Shown here in pieces: positions 8,718 through 16,558 of a DNA stretch of 49,007 bases. The number at the start of each line of letters is the position of its first letter. Positions within the stretch are counted from its first letter, which is position 1. Source of the stretch: Candidatus Sumerlaeota bacterium (lineage in GTDB: Bacteria > Sumerlaeota > Sumerlaeia > MWCT01 > JAUWMI01); assembly GCA_030613245.1 (NCBI GenBank), contig JAUWMI010000032.1, forward strand, positions 1 to 49,007, given 5' to 3'. Position numbers and translations under genes: made by a program. Under the pieces are notes generated by a model. That model worked only from the letters and a program-made list of their open reading frames with translations. It had not been told where the DNA came from and ran no database searches.

Positions 8718-10543
8718 TCGTGCATCCGAAAACCAAAACGCTCATCAGGTACGCAGACAAAGACCTCTCTGAGGCGCAAGCGGAAAGAATTCGACGCCAT
8801 TTAGATCGGTGCGAAAGATGTAGGAAAGAGTATCGCATCCTACAGCGAATAGAGGCTGTTAATGCCCCTAAAAAGGATCTTATGGATAATTTCAAGGATC
8901 GCATTGTTGCCAATCTCAAAGAAGCAAAGCGGGTTAATCAGCCCATCTGTGCCGATATAAAAGCAACGATTGGCAAAGTTCTGGTTTATCAGACTGGCGA
9001 TGATGAGGGGATAGAGGGATTTCCAGGCATGGGACTAAAAAAGGGAGATACGGTTCGGCTGCTCGGGGACAGCCGGGCTCTCATCGAACTGAATGACGGA
9101 AGCACCGTATATCTCAATAAAGACACCGAGATTAGCCTGCCGTCAGCTCGTTATGATATGGCGATGATGGTAGGCGAGATATTTGCAATGATGAAGCCGC
9201 AGAAAAAGGCGTTCGAAATCTGTACCCCTTCCGCAATCCTGGGAGTTATCGGAACCGACTTCGATGCTAGAGTGACGGAAAAGAAAGAGACCATTCTGCA
9301 GGTACTAAAGGGCAAGGTTTCTTTTAAGAACGCATCCGGCAGCACCATAGTCAGAAAGAAGCATCAGGTGGAAGCCACGAGAAACACCAAACCCATTCCC
9401 AAGAAAATCAAAGATACACAAACCATATATAATTGGACAATACCTATGAAACGCAAAAAAACTGAACGAGGATGGATTATGGATAAGTTATATCTGGTAA
9501 TTCCGGCACTTCTGGCGGTCGGGATTTTAATTGGAGGATATTTTATTTATCAGGCCTATTTTACCTACGAGCCGTCGTATTATCCGACTAGTTCTGGGGA
9601 AAAGGAAATCCAACCACCCAGCATCTCTGCAACTGAGACACCTTCGACAGAGGGTAAATATGCTAAATGGCTGGGCGATTGGGTGCCTGAAGAAGAATTA
9701 GATCCCACTGAGCCCTTCTATTTACATGTTGAATTGAACTCATCAGGCCTTCCACGGTTTGACATAAAGATTTTGGAAGGTTTTACTGAAAAGCGTCCGC
9801 CAATCGTATTGGAATTGGTCGGAACCCTCGATGATTCTTCGGTGAAATTGAAGTTCGAAGTGAAAGATATGCCCAAGGAAATGTCCATGGAGGTAATTCT
9901 CAAACACAATCCAGCAACTGACAAGCTGGAGTGGATGGGAATCGCATATAAGAACGGCGAAAAGATTGAGCAAGAAGGAAAGGTGTTTTTTATCAGAAAA
10001 GAGCGATGGGAGGAATTGGCATCGAAGGGACTTTTGCCAAGCGATACTTCAGAAGTTCAGATAAGAAGTAAAGTATCACGGGGCAAAGCTGATATGCGCG
10101 TAATGGCTGTGGCACTTGAAGCCTACTATGTGGACAATAACAGCTTCCCCGCCTCGGTGCCTGGTAGTCATCCATTTGCCTACAACAAAGCATCAGCGAC
10201 CCGAAAAATGCCATCCTTCCGATTAGGCGTGAAAACAAAATCACCCGATGGACGTGAGATAGCAATTCCAATGACTGTAACAACCCCGTTGGCTTACATT
10301 ACCAGATATTTCAAAGATCCCTTTCAAGTGAGCCCCACAGACCCACAGCCCACTTTTGCATATTATGGAGACAGGAATGGCTGGATTCTAATCAGTCCCG
10401 GACCCGATGGGGATTATGATATTAATCCTGCAAAAGACTATAGCTCAGACATCCGCCAACCTACTTTGCAACTCTTGCTCAAAGCCTATGATCCTACCAA
10501 CGGCACGGTGAGTGGCGGAGACGTTTTCCGGGTAAAACAATAA
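8714..10543 (+). CDS. Membrane anti-sigma factor: zinc finger + FecR domain + TM + pilin-like C-terminal domain
   Basis: 609 residues. The N-terminus is a zinc-binding anti-sigma domain with H29-x3-C33-x2-C36. A FecR-like domain follows (about 95-230), containing DSRALIELNDGSTVYLN and ILGVIGTDFDARV. One membrane helix lies at about 258-282 (LVIPALLAVGILIGGYFIYQ). After it come a lipocalin-like or beta-rich stretch (about 310-440) and a C-terminal domain (about 445-609) that starts QIRSKVSRGKADMR and ends DPTNGTVSGGDVF. This last part matches the globular part of the neighbouring prepilin but lacks the N-terminal pilin helix. FecR normally lies outside the membrane, yet here it lies before the only helix, so either FecR is cytoplasmic or the topology is unusual. 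It should hold the sigma factor encoded just upstream (4-base overlap). The pilin-like sensor end is inference. Confidence 0.85.
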   Translation: MIVHPKTKTLIRYADKDLSEAQAERIRRHLDRCERCRKEYRILQRIEAVNAPKKDLMDNFKDRIVANLKEAKRVNQPICADIKATIGKVLVYQTGDDEGIEGFPGMGLKKGDTVRLLGDSRALIELNDGSTVYLNKDTEISLPSARYDMAMMVGEIFAMMKPQKKAFEICTPSAILGVIGTDFDARVTEKKETILQVLKGKVSFKNASGSTIVRKKHQVEATRNTKPIPKKIKDTQTIYNWTIPMKRKKTERGWIMDKLYLVIPALLAVGILIGGYFIYQAYFTYEPSYYPTSSGEKEIQPPSISATETPSTEGKYAKWLGDWVPEEELDPTEPFYLHVELNSSGLPRFDIKILEGFTEKRPPIVLELVGTLDDSSVKLKFEVKDMPKEMSMEVILKHNPATDKLEWMGIAYKNGEKIEQEGKVFFIRKERWEELASKGLLPSDTSEVQIRSKVSRGKADMRVMAVALEAYYVDNNSFPASVPGSHPFAYNKASATRKMPSFRLGVKTKSPDGREIAIPMTVTTPLAYITRYFKDPFQVSPTDPQPTFAYYGDRNGWILISPGPDGDYDINPAKDYSSDIRQPTLQLLLKAYDPTNGTVSGGDVFRVKQ

Positions 10544-10911
10544 TCAAAACTAGCTCAAGAATATCGGATGCCGGCCAGTCACTCAAGGCTGAGAAGTTCC
10601 CCACAGTTTTACTTCCACAATTTATTTCTGTTCACTTTTGCGGATTCTAAGCTGCAAGATTTTGGTTGCAGCAATTCCTTTAACCACGCCGCTGAGCTAT
10701 ATGAGTAGTATTCCTAATGATTCTTTTTCGGTGCGCCGTGCGCTTTGGCCAAAGCAGATTTAGAGTTTGGCCAAGCCTAATTACAAGCTACACCGACTTT
10801 TGAATCTTATTTTCTTATTGACATTCTCTGCCAATTGGGGTGATCATTTTATACTTGGTAAGGCCTATTTTTGCGCCTTGCAAATACCCAGAGGAATGAA
10901 GGGAGGATCGC
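10544..10911. other. Intergenic region before the Kelch-like pair
   Basis: It holds a 7-bp hairpin (10651-10657 with 10666-10672, GCTGCAA arms), which could weakly terminate the sigma operon, and a perfect 14-bp palindrome at 10742-10755 (GCTTTGGCCAAAGC). From about 10768 the sequence is the upstream end of the unit duplicated at 12270. Confidence 0.45.
10818..10911 (+). promoter_or_regulatory. Conserved leader element of Kelch-like gene 1
   Basis: TTGACA at 10818-10823 is followed by a GCCAATTGGGGT block, a TATACT 26 bases later and a possible hairpin GGTAAGGC...GCCTT...TACC. The same order is kept upstream of gene 2. The spacing is too long for a standard sigma-70 promoter, so a non-housekeeping promoter or a structured leader is possible. 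GGGAGGA lies just before the ATG. Confidence 0.4.
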
Positions 10912-12063
10912 ATGAACAGATCTGTGATATTTATTTGTGTAGCGATTTTGGTGTTTATGTTGGTAGTTGTAGCTGCCCAGGCATTGACCTGGAACGCAAC
11001 ATCCTCATTACCCGAAGGTCGCCGCGGAATGTCTCTCGTATATTACAACGGCTACGTCTACTGCATTGGCGGCCGACCAGTAGGTGAAACGGCAACGACT
11101 CACGCGGTAGACACAGTGTACTACGCTGCGGTTAACTCGGACGGAAGTATTGGAACCTGGGTCGTCGCGTCTTCATTGCCAGGGGCTCGCGCCAATGGTG
11201 GGGCTGCCGCCTATAATGGTCGCCTTTACTATTGGGGTGGCTGGGGAACGGATTACACAACGCATAATGATTGCTACTACGCGACGATCAACCCCGATGG
11301 AACGCTGGGTTCCTGGGTCACATCATCCGTAACCATTCCAGATTCGGCTGGCCCAATTGCCCAGATGGATGCCTTTGGAACCGGTCGGATGATCTTCGGC
11401 AAGTATCTTTACATTGTTAATGGCGAGGATAACAGCGGAACGAATCAGACTGCTGTCTACTACAGTGAGATCCAGCCAGGTGGTGATTTTGGCACCTGGA
11501 ACAGCACCACTGCAACTCCTGACGCCTTCTGGTTCCACGGCGTTGCTACCTATCACGGGACTTCCAGTAATTATATCTACAGGGTTGCAGGAAATGAGAG
11601 GTTCACAACCGAGAACGGCGTTATCTACGCGACGATTAATCCTGACGGAACTATTGGGACGTGGAATACTGCAACAGCGAGTATACCTGGGCCTGTGCCC
11701 TCAGGCCGCTACGATTTCGCCTGTGCCATCGCCGACGGAAAGATCTATATTATCGGTGGAATAAGAGGATTCGGTCCCCAAGATGAAGTGTTCTACGGCG
11801 CCATTGATCCGGCAATTGGCGACATCGCCACCATTGTTCTGGACACTGATGTGTATCCGGCTGAGCGGTGTCGCTTTGCAGCCACAGATTACGTTGCAGG
11901 AACCGGATGGTATATCCTCGCAGTTGCTGGGGGAGGCTATGCCGAAACTGATCCGGTATCTGCCGAGTGCTACTATACCCAGATTGGCGCTGCCCCCGGG
12001 CCAACTCCGACACCGACCCCGATGCCACTGGGCGTAGACACCGATTGGCAAATTTACCGCTAA
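10912..12063 (+). CDS. Secreted Kelch-like beta-propeller protein, copy 1
   Basis: 383 residues, ATG with GGGAGGA upstream. A Sec signal peptide covers about residues 1-24 (hydrophobic core IFICVAILVFMLVVVAA). Kelch-type blades follow, with repeated hydrophobic-Gly-Gly turns such as VYCIGG, LYYWGG and IYIIGG, each next to a TINPDGTIGTW-type strand pair. After a short PTPTPTP linker it ends MPLGVDTDWQIYR. It would be an exported propeller, probably binding protein or carbohydrate; no catalytic motif is seen. It is the left member of a tandem duplication. Its end motif recurs in the genes at 12443 and 14939. Confidence 0.85.
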   Translation: MNRSVIFICVAILVFMLVVVAAQALTWNATSSLPEGRRGMSLVYYNGYVYCIGGRPVGETATTHAVDTVYYAAVNSDGSIGTWVVASSLPGARANGGAAAYNGRLYYWGGWGTDYTTHNDCYYATINPDGTLGSWVTSSVTIPDSAGPIAQMDAFGTGRMIFGKYLYIVNGEDNSGTNQTAVYYSEIQPGGDFGTWNSTTATPDAFWFHGVATYHGTSSNYIYRVAGNERFTTENGVIYATINPDGTIGTWNTATASIPGPVPSGRYDFACAIADGKIYIIGGIRGFGPQDEVFYGAIDPAIGDIATIVLDTDVYPAERCRFAATDYVAGTGWYILAVAGGGYAETDPVSAECYYTQIGAAPGPTPTPTPMPLGVDTDWQIYR

Positions 12064-12442
12064 TTCTGCAGCCGAACGCCTTGGCGCTTTCTTCCATTAA
12101 GGCTCTGACCCTGAACCTATTAAGACCCTGTGGGGGCGACCTGGGCCGCGCTGAATTAATAAGGGATACAAAACTGTAACCCATTCGGTGAGGTGTCCAC
12201 AGCTTTGAGCCAAATGCCAAGAGAATGTTTTCTTATATTATGTCCATCAACTATATCTTACAATTCCGTTTGGCCAAGCCAGAAATAAGTTTTAAGCAAA
12301 TCGTAGTGCATGCCACAATAATCCCGGCCCTAGATAATTCTTATTGACATTACCCGGCAATCGGGGTACTACGATACTATCGTCTTAGGTAAGGTCTATC
12401 TTTAGGCCTCGCAAACAGCCAGAGAAATGAAAGGAGGATTGT
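12064..12442. other. Spacer inside the tandem duplication, with decayed terminator
   Basis: The first 70 bases align with the trailer of copy 2, but the hairpin arms have diverged (TTCCATTAAGG against CCTGAACCTATT), so no stable stem remains. From about 12270 the sequence aligns with the leader of copy 1. No additional gene is supported. Confidence 0.55.
12344..12442 (+). promoter_or_regulatory. Conserved leader element of Kelch-like gene 2
   Basis: TTGACA at 12344-12349, GGCAATCGGGGT, a TACTAT about 25 bases later, then an AGGTCT...AGGCCT hairpin and AAAGGAGGA before the ATG. The parts are in the same order as in copy 1, although the intervening bases differ. Confidence 0.4.
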
Positions 12443-13582
12443 ATGAATAGGCCAGTAATATTTATCTGTGTAGGGATTTTGGTGTTTCTGTTTCTTGTCG
12501 TAGCTGCCCAGGCATTGACCTGGAACGCAACATCCTCATTACCCGAAGGTCGCCGCGGAATGTCTCTCGTATATTACAACGGCTACGTTTACTGCATTGG
12601 CGGCCGACCAGTAGGTGAAACCGGAACGACTCACGCGGTAGACACAGTGTACTACGCTGCGGTTAACTCGGACGGAAGTATTGGGACCTGGGCCGTCGCG
12701 TCTTCATTGCCAGGGGCTCGCGCCAATGGTGGGGCTGCCGCCTATGATGGTCGTCTTTACTATTGGGGGGGCTGGGGAACGGATTATACAACGCATAATG
12801 ATTGCTACTACGCCACGATCAACCCCAATGGGTCGCTTGGTACCTGGGTCACATCATCTGTCACCATTCCAGATTCGGCTGCCACAAATGCCCAGATGGA
12901 TGCTTTTGGAACCGGTCGGCTGATCTTCGGCAAGTATCTTTACATTGTTAATGGCGAGGATAACAGCGGAACGAATCAGACCGCTATCTACTACAGTGAG
13001 ATACAGTCAGGTGGTGATTTTGGCACCTGGAGCAGCACCACTGCGACCTCCAACTCCTTCTGGTTCCACGGCGTTGCTACCTATCAAGGGACCTCCAGTA
13101 ATTACATCTACAGGGTTGCAGGAAACGCGAGCGGAACAACTGAGGATGAAATCATCTATGCGACGATCAATTCTGACGGAACTATTGGGACGTGGAATAC
13201 TGCAACCGCGACTCTGCCCGCGGGCCGCTACGAATTTGCCTGTGCCATCGCTGACGGAAAGATCTACGTTATCGGTGGATTGAGCGGAGCCGATCCCCAG
13301 GATGAAGTGTTTTACGGTGCCATTAATCCAGCAACAGGCGACATTGCAACCTTCGATGAAGACGTTGATATGTATCCAGCTGAGCGGTGTCGCTTTGCAG
13401 CCACAGATTACGTTGCAGGAACCGGATGGTATATCCTCGCAGTTGCTGGAGGAGGCTATTACGCCGCTGATCCAGTATCTGCCGAGTGCTACTATACCCA
13501 GATCGGCGCTGCCCCCGGACCAACTCCAACACCAAGCCCGATGCCGCTGGGCGTAGACACCGATTGGCAAATTTACCGCTAA
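12443..13582 (+). CDS. Secreted Kelch-like beta-propeller protein, copy 2
   Basis: 379 residues, ATG with AAAGGAGGA upstream. It is a close paralogue of the gene at 10912. It has the same signal peptide, the same Kelch-like blades and the same PT-rich linker (PTPTPSP) followed by MPLGVDTDWQIYR. It lacks a four-residue loop (GPVP) present in copy 1 near residue 265, and differs mainly in loop residues, as expected if ligand-facing loops vary. Expression may depend partly on read-through from copy 1, whose terminator is decayed, as well as on its own leader. It is followed by a strong terminator. Confidence 0.85.
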   Translation: MNRPVIFICVGILVFLFLVVAAQALTWNATSSLPEGRRGMSLVYYNGYVYCIGGRPVGETGTTHAVDTVYYAAVNSDGSIGTWAVASSLPGARANGGAAAYDGRLYYWGGWGTDYTTHNDCYYATINPNGSLGTWVTSSVTIPDSAATNAQMDAFGTGRLIFGKYLYIVNGEDNSGTNQTAIYYSEIQSGGDFGTWSSTTATSNSFWFHGVATYQGTSSNYIYRVAGNASGTTEDEIIYATINSDGTIGTWNTATATLPAGRYEFACAIADGKIYVIGGLSGADPQDEVFYGAINPATGDIATFDEDVDMYPAERCRFAATDYVAGTGWYILAVAGGGYYAADPVSAECYYTQIGAAPGPTPTPSPMPLGVDTDWQIYR

Positions 13583-13610
13583 TTCTACAGCCGAACGTCT
13601 TTGCGCTTTC

Positions 13611-13647
13611 TTCCCTTCAGGGCCCTGACCCTGAAGGGAATTTTCTT
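13611..13647 (+). terminator. Rho-independent terminator after the Kelch-like pair
   Basis: A perfect 12-bp stem (13611-13622 with 13629-13640) with a 6-base loop is followed by TTTTCTT. Confidence 0.9.
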
Positions 13648-13670
13648 GGAAAAGCTGGCGAATTACCGAG

Positions 13671-14465
13671 GTGGATTTTTCTGTCCGTCCCATTGCACTC
13701 ATAATGACCCAAAGAACGCCCGGAACTTCGCGCTCCCAAACCACGCTGCGGCCTTTGATACCTGAGCCGGCCGATGCCCAGGCCAGGGAAACCACGAAAT
13801 CTCCAGAGGGCTGGAAATCGCTCATGAGTGAGCTGGACGTTGTAAAAGTCACTCCGATTAAGGAGGAGCTTGCGGCCCTGGAGAATTTCCTATTAGCCGA
13901 GCGGTTTATGAAGAGCAAGGCTCTTGAGGGTGTGCCTTCGGAGAAAGAGATCCGCGCGATTTACAGGGAGAGAGCAAAGACATTCGTATACCCTCCTTGT
14001 CGGAAAGCACGCGAGATTCTGTTGACTGCGAAAGACTGGACACGTGAAACAAGCCGTGAGGGTTGGATCAAACGCCGGGCCGTTCGTGACCGTGCCCGCG
14101 GGCTCCGCGAGCGCATTCTAAAAGGTGAGGGCTTTGCAGAATTCGCGCGCCGGCTTTCGGCTTCAAGCACAGCTTCTCAGGGCGGCGATCTCGGCTGGAT
14201 TCAGGCACCTTCCTCTCCCCTCTTTGATACCGCCCTTGCTTCACTGGAAGTAGGAAAGATCAGCCCCCCAATCGCTACCGACAAGGGGTACTTGTTGCTG
14301 CAGTTACAGGATGTTCGACTGAATCAGCCAATACCCTTCGAAGAAGCCCGCAAGAAGTGCGAAGAGATATGGAAATACCGCCAATTGAAGCAGATTAAAG
14401 AGGAACTTCGCGCTCAATTCATAGCCCCCTCACCCCTTCCCTCTCCCCACTGGGGAGAGGAGTAA
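13671..14465 (+). CDS. PpiC/parvulin-type peptidyl-prolyl isomerase, no signal peptide seen
   Basis: 264 residues as drawn. Residues about 105-220 match a parvulin domain: AREILLT near its start, then FAEFARRLSASSTASQGGDLGW and FDTALASLEVGKISPPIATDKGYLLLQL. Ahead of it is a helical stretch (EKEIRAIYRERAKTF) typical of SurA/PpiC proteins. Such enzymes normally act in the periplasm, but neither the GTG start used here nor the in-frame ATGs at 13704 and 13824 gives a signal peptide or a good ribosome site, so the N-terminus may be lost or the protein may be cytoplasmic. The last 13 residues (APSPLPSPHWGEE) are encoded by a dispersed inverted repeat and are probably not native. It lies right after a terminator, so it is not co-transcribed with the Kelch genes. 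Confidence 0.7.
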   Translation: MDFSVRPIALIMTQRTPGTSRSQTTLRPLIPEPADAQARETTKSPEGWKSLMSELDVVKVTPIKEELAALENFLLAERFMKSKALEGVPSEKEIRAIYRERAKTFVYPPCRKAREILLTAKDWTRETSREGWIKRRAVRDRARGLRERILKGEGFAEFARRLSASSTASQGGDLGWIQAPSSPLFDTALASLEVGKISPPIATDKGYLLLQLQDVRLNQPIPFEEARKKCEEIWKYRQLKQIKEELRAQFIAPSPLPSPHWGEE

Positions 14466-14474
14466 GGTGAGGGG
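14426..14474. repeat. Dispersed inverted repeat overlapping the parvulin stop codon
   Basis: A two-part palindrome: an outer stem (14426-14434 with 14466-14474) and an inner 10-bp stem (14440-14449 with 14451-14460). The stop TAA at 14463-14465 lies inside. It has the form of the widespread CCCTCACC/GGTGAGGG extragenic repeats. Confidence 0.7.
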
Positions 14475-14938
14475 TATCTCTCCCAAAATGGTAACTCATT
14501 TGAGAAAGAGCCAAAGAATTTTTCCCCACAAAAAATTAACTAAGTAGGGACGAGGTCTTCTCGCCCTAGGGTGGCCCCCTACTTTCCTCAAGTACGTCAT
14601 GTCGTAGTGGTTTATACGCCTTAGGAGCATTATAATTTCATCTTGATGGGGACTTTAAGTCTTTCAAATCCAATAATCAAAGATCATGTTAAGTCTCGAC
14701 CTGAATACCAATAAGTCCCCATATGCTTCCAAAAAGTGGAATCAGAAATGCACAAGTATTATTGATTTTTCATTGACAAAGTATGTTCATATGGGTTGCA
14801 TTAAACAAGAGTATAGTGTCAAAGGACTTACCGAGTTTATTTCAAGGCGGGTGCATCTGGCGGAAAAGGAGGTGGTGTCCTTTTATCGTTCCATTTTGTA
14901 CGTGGCTAAATAAAATCACCTGAAAAAGGAGAAGCATC
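14475..14938. other. Intergenic region before the third Kelch-like gene
   Basis: It holds another palindrome, TAGGG-A-CGAG-GTCTT-CTCG-CCCTA, at 14545-14568. A TTGACA at 14773-14778 has no good partner hexamer. The open frame at 14686-14913 has no ribosome site and no protein-like features and is not called. AAAAAGGAG lies just before the next start. Confidence 0.5.
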
Positions 14939-16147
14939 ATGAAAAAGGTGGTATGGATTTTTTGTATGTTAGGATTAGTTGCATTTGTCGGGACGAGTTA
15001 CGGCGCCACTACTCATTACCTCTTTTACGCCGGCGGCGCAATAGCAGAGACAGGAGATGCTATCATCGAAGACGGAACACTATCAGCTGACAATGCGGTT
15101 CTCAGTGTTTTGGTAGCCGATGTGGAGTTAAGCGGCGGATCAGTAACCATCAGCAACTGGCGTGGTGCAGGCCAATTGCCATCTACACATCCCACTTCAT
15201 CAAACCCATTAAGCTGGATGTACATGGGGACTGCCGTTAGCTTTTACAACGGCTATCTGTACGTCGGGCCCGGCGATTGGAATGGTGACACCAGCCGCGA
15301 CACCGCGGATTTTGTGGCCTATGCCCCGGTTGATTGGGATGGTTCTCTTGGAACTTTTCAACTTTCTGCCGAGTTTCCCACCACACCCGCAGATCAGGCA
15401 ATATGTGCAAGTGTCATCGTTGATTTTGGTGGCGGTAATGCCTATCTCTACGTAATGGGTGGAACTGGCGGCCAGACTACGCGTGTCATCAAGTCCAAAA
15501 TCCAACCGGATGGTTCCCTTGGCTCATGGAGCACTGATACAGATCTTCTAACTGGAATGTGGTTCAATAGGGCTGTGGTGAGCGGAACCACGATTATCCA
15601 TGGATATGGACATCCCTCTACACTTGATCGCCGCATTATCACCGCAGCACCCAGTTCAAGCGATGGCTCTATCTCAGCCTGGACTGATCGCGGGCTTTAT
15701 GATTCAACTTCCGGCGGACGCTGGGACTATGCTATGACGACTGTGGAATCCGGAGGAAACAGCTTCGTAGTCATCGCTGGCGCTAATACAGGCGGTGGTG
15801 TAATTGATGATGTGCGCATTGCACCAGTAACTGGCGGCGTGCCTGGCACATGGAGCTCGGGTGGAACTATTGCGACAGCTGCCCGTGCCCTAACAGGTAC
15901 TTCAGCAGGAAATTTTGTCATTGTTCCCGGAGGCTCAACAAGCGGTGGTTTTGCTGGTACCTTCGATTCTATCAACATAGGCGATGTCGATTCTGCTGGC
16001 AATATCACCTGGTCAACTTCTTCTACGACCATGCTTCGTGAGCAGGGTTTTGGCGGCGCTACCATTGTAGATATTAACGATTTGCCAGCAGCTCCAACCC
16101 CTACGGCGATTCCACTCAACGTTATAAACTGGACCATCTATGAGTGA
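14939..16147 (+). CDS. Secreted Kelch-like propeller protein, third paralogue
   Basis: 402 residues, ATG with AAAAAGGAGA upstream. A Sec signal peptide covers about residues 1-22 (MKKVVWIFCMLGLVAFVGTSYG). The body repeats hydrophobic-Gly-Gly turns (LYVMGG, IIHGYG, FVVIAG, FVIVPGG) with SKIQPDGSLGSW-type strand pairs like those in the genes at 10912 and 12443, but the overall identity is much lower. It adds an extra Ser/Gly-rich N-terminal segment. It ends APTPTAIPLNVINWTIYE, the same pattern as the tail of the other two. It is the sole gene between a long leader and its own terminator. Probably an exported binding protein; the function is unknown. Confidence 0.8.
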   Translation: MKKVVWIFCMLGLVAFVGTSYGATTHYLFYAGGAIAETGDAIIEDGTLSADNAVLSVLVADVELSGGSVTISNWRGAGQLPSTHPTSSNPLSWMYMGTAVSFYNGYLYVGPGDWNGDTSRDTADFVAYAPVDWDGSLGTFQLSAEFPTTPADQAICASVIVDFGGGNAYLYVMGGTGGQTTRVIKSKIQPDGSLGSWSTDTDLLTGMWFNRAVVSGTTIIHGYGHPSTLDRRIITAAPSSSDGSISAWTDRGLYDSTSGGRWDYAMTTVESGGNSFVVIAGANTGGGVIDDVRIAPVTGGVPGTWSSGGTIATAARALTGTSAGNFVIVPGGSTSGGFAGTFDSINIGDVDSAGNITWSTSSTTMLREQGFGGATIVDINDLPAAPTPTAIPLNVINWTIYE

Positions 16148-16184
16148 CACTGTCCTGGAATAAAATGGTTTGTACATACCTATT

Positions 16185-16218
16185 GGGCCGGAATCACCTG
16201 AATTCCGGCCCGTTTATC
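16185..16218 (+). terminator. Rho-independent terminator after third Kelch-like gene
   Basis: A perfect 10-bp GC-rich stem (16185-16194 with 16202-16211), loop CACCTGA, is followed by GTTTATC. The T-tract is short. Confidence 0.75.
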
Positions 16219-16379
16219 AAATTCGGAGAGATTCCCTTCCCTCCATACAAAAAAAACTTTCCACAGTCGTACTTGCCCTAATCAGCCTCACTTATTTGGC
16301 GGAATTGCAGAGTATGATCCCAACCAACGTCTTGCGGTAGCCTGAGAAGATTCGGGGTGGATAGACAAGTATAAAAATA

Positions 16380-16465
16380 TGGTGCCGGGAGCGGGAATTG
16401 AACCCGCACGGGTTTCCCCATACGCCCCTCAAGCGTACGTGTCTACCAGATTCCACCATCCCGGC
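16380..16465 (-). tRNA. tRNA-Leu (anticodon GAG)
   Basis: 86 bases including an encoded CCA. The acceptor stem GCCGGGA pairs with TCCCGGC. The anticodon stem TACGC/GCGTA encloses the loop TTGAGGG, giving anticodon GAG. A long variable arm (class II) and the T loop TTCAATT are present. It reads CUC/CUU codons. Confidence 0.95.
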
Positions 16466-16558
16466 ACGAGCAGAAGACTATTAGCGGTCTCAATGAGCGG
16501 AAAAATCAAGCGATTTTATACGCCGGATCAGCCACGTTTTGCAAGCAAAATCTCTCTC

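Larger units (their letters stand above)
10768..13647 (+). repeat. Tandem duplication of a 1.4-1.5 kb unit (leader + Kelch-like gene + trailer)
   Basis: The unit at about 10768-12130 is repeated at about 12270-13647. Similarity runs from GTTTGGCCAAGCC upstream, through both reading frames, into the trailer starting TAATTCT-CAGCCGAACG. Most differences in the coding part are synonymous or conservative. The terminator hairpin in the trailer is intact only in the second copy. Confidence 0.85.

Noticed and set aside
10640-10710. tRNA-like D-arm string on the minus strand (ATAGCTCAGCGG)
   Set aside because: It is followed by a 7-bp hairpin but no T arm or acceptor stem, so a chance resemblance is more likely.
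13007-13918. Minus-strand open frame of 303 codons over the second Kelch-like gene
   Set aside because: Antisense shadow; the plus strand shows a signal peptide, Kelch motifs and paralogy.
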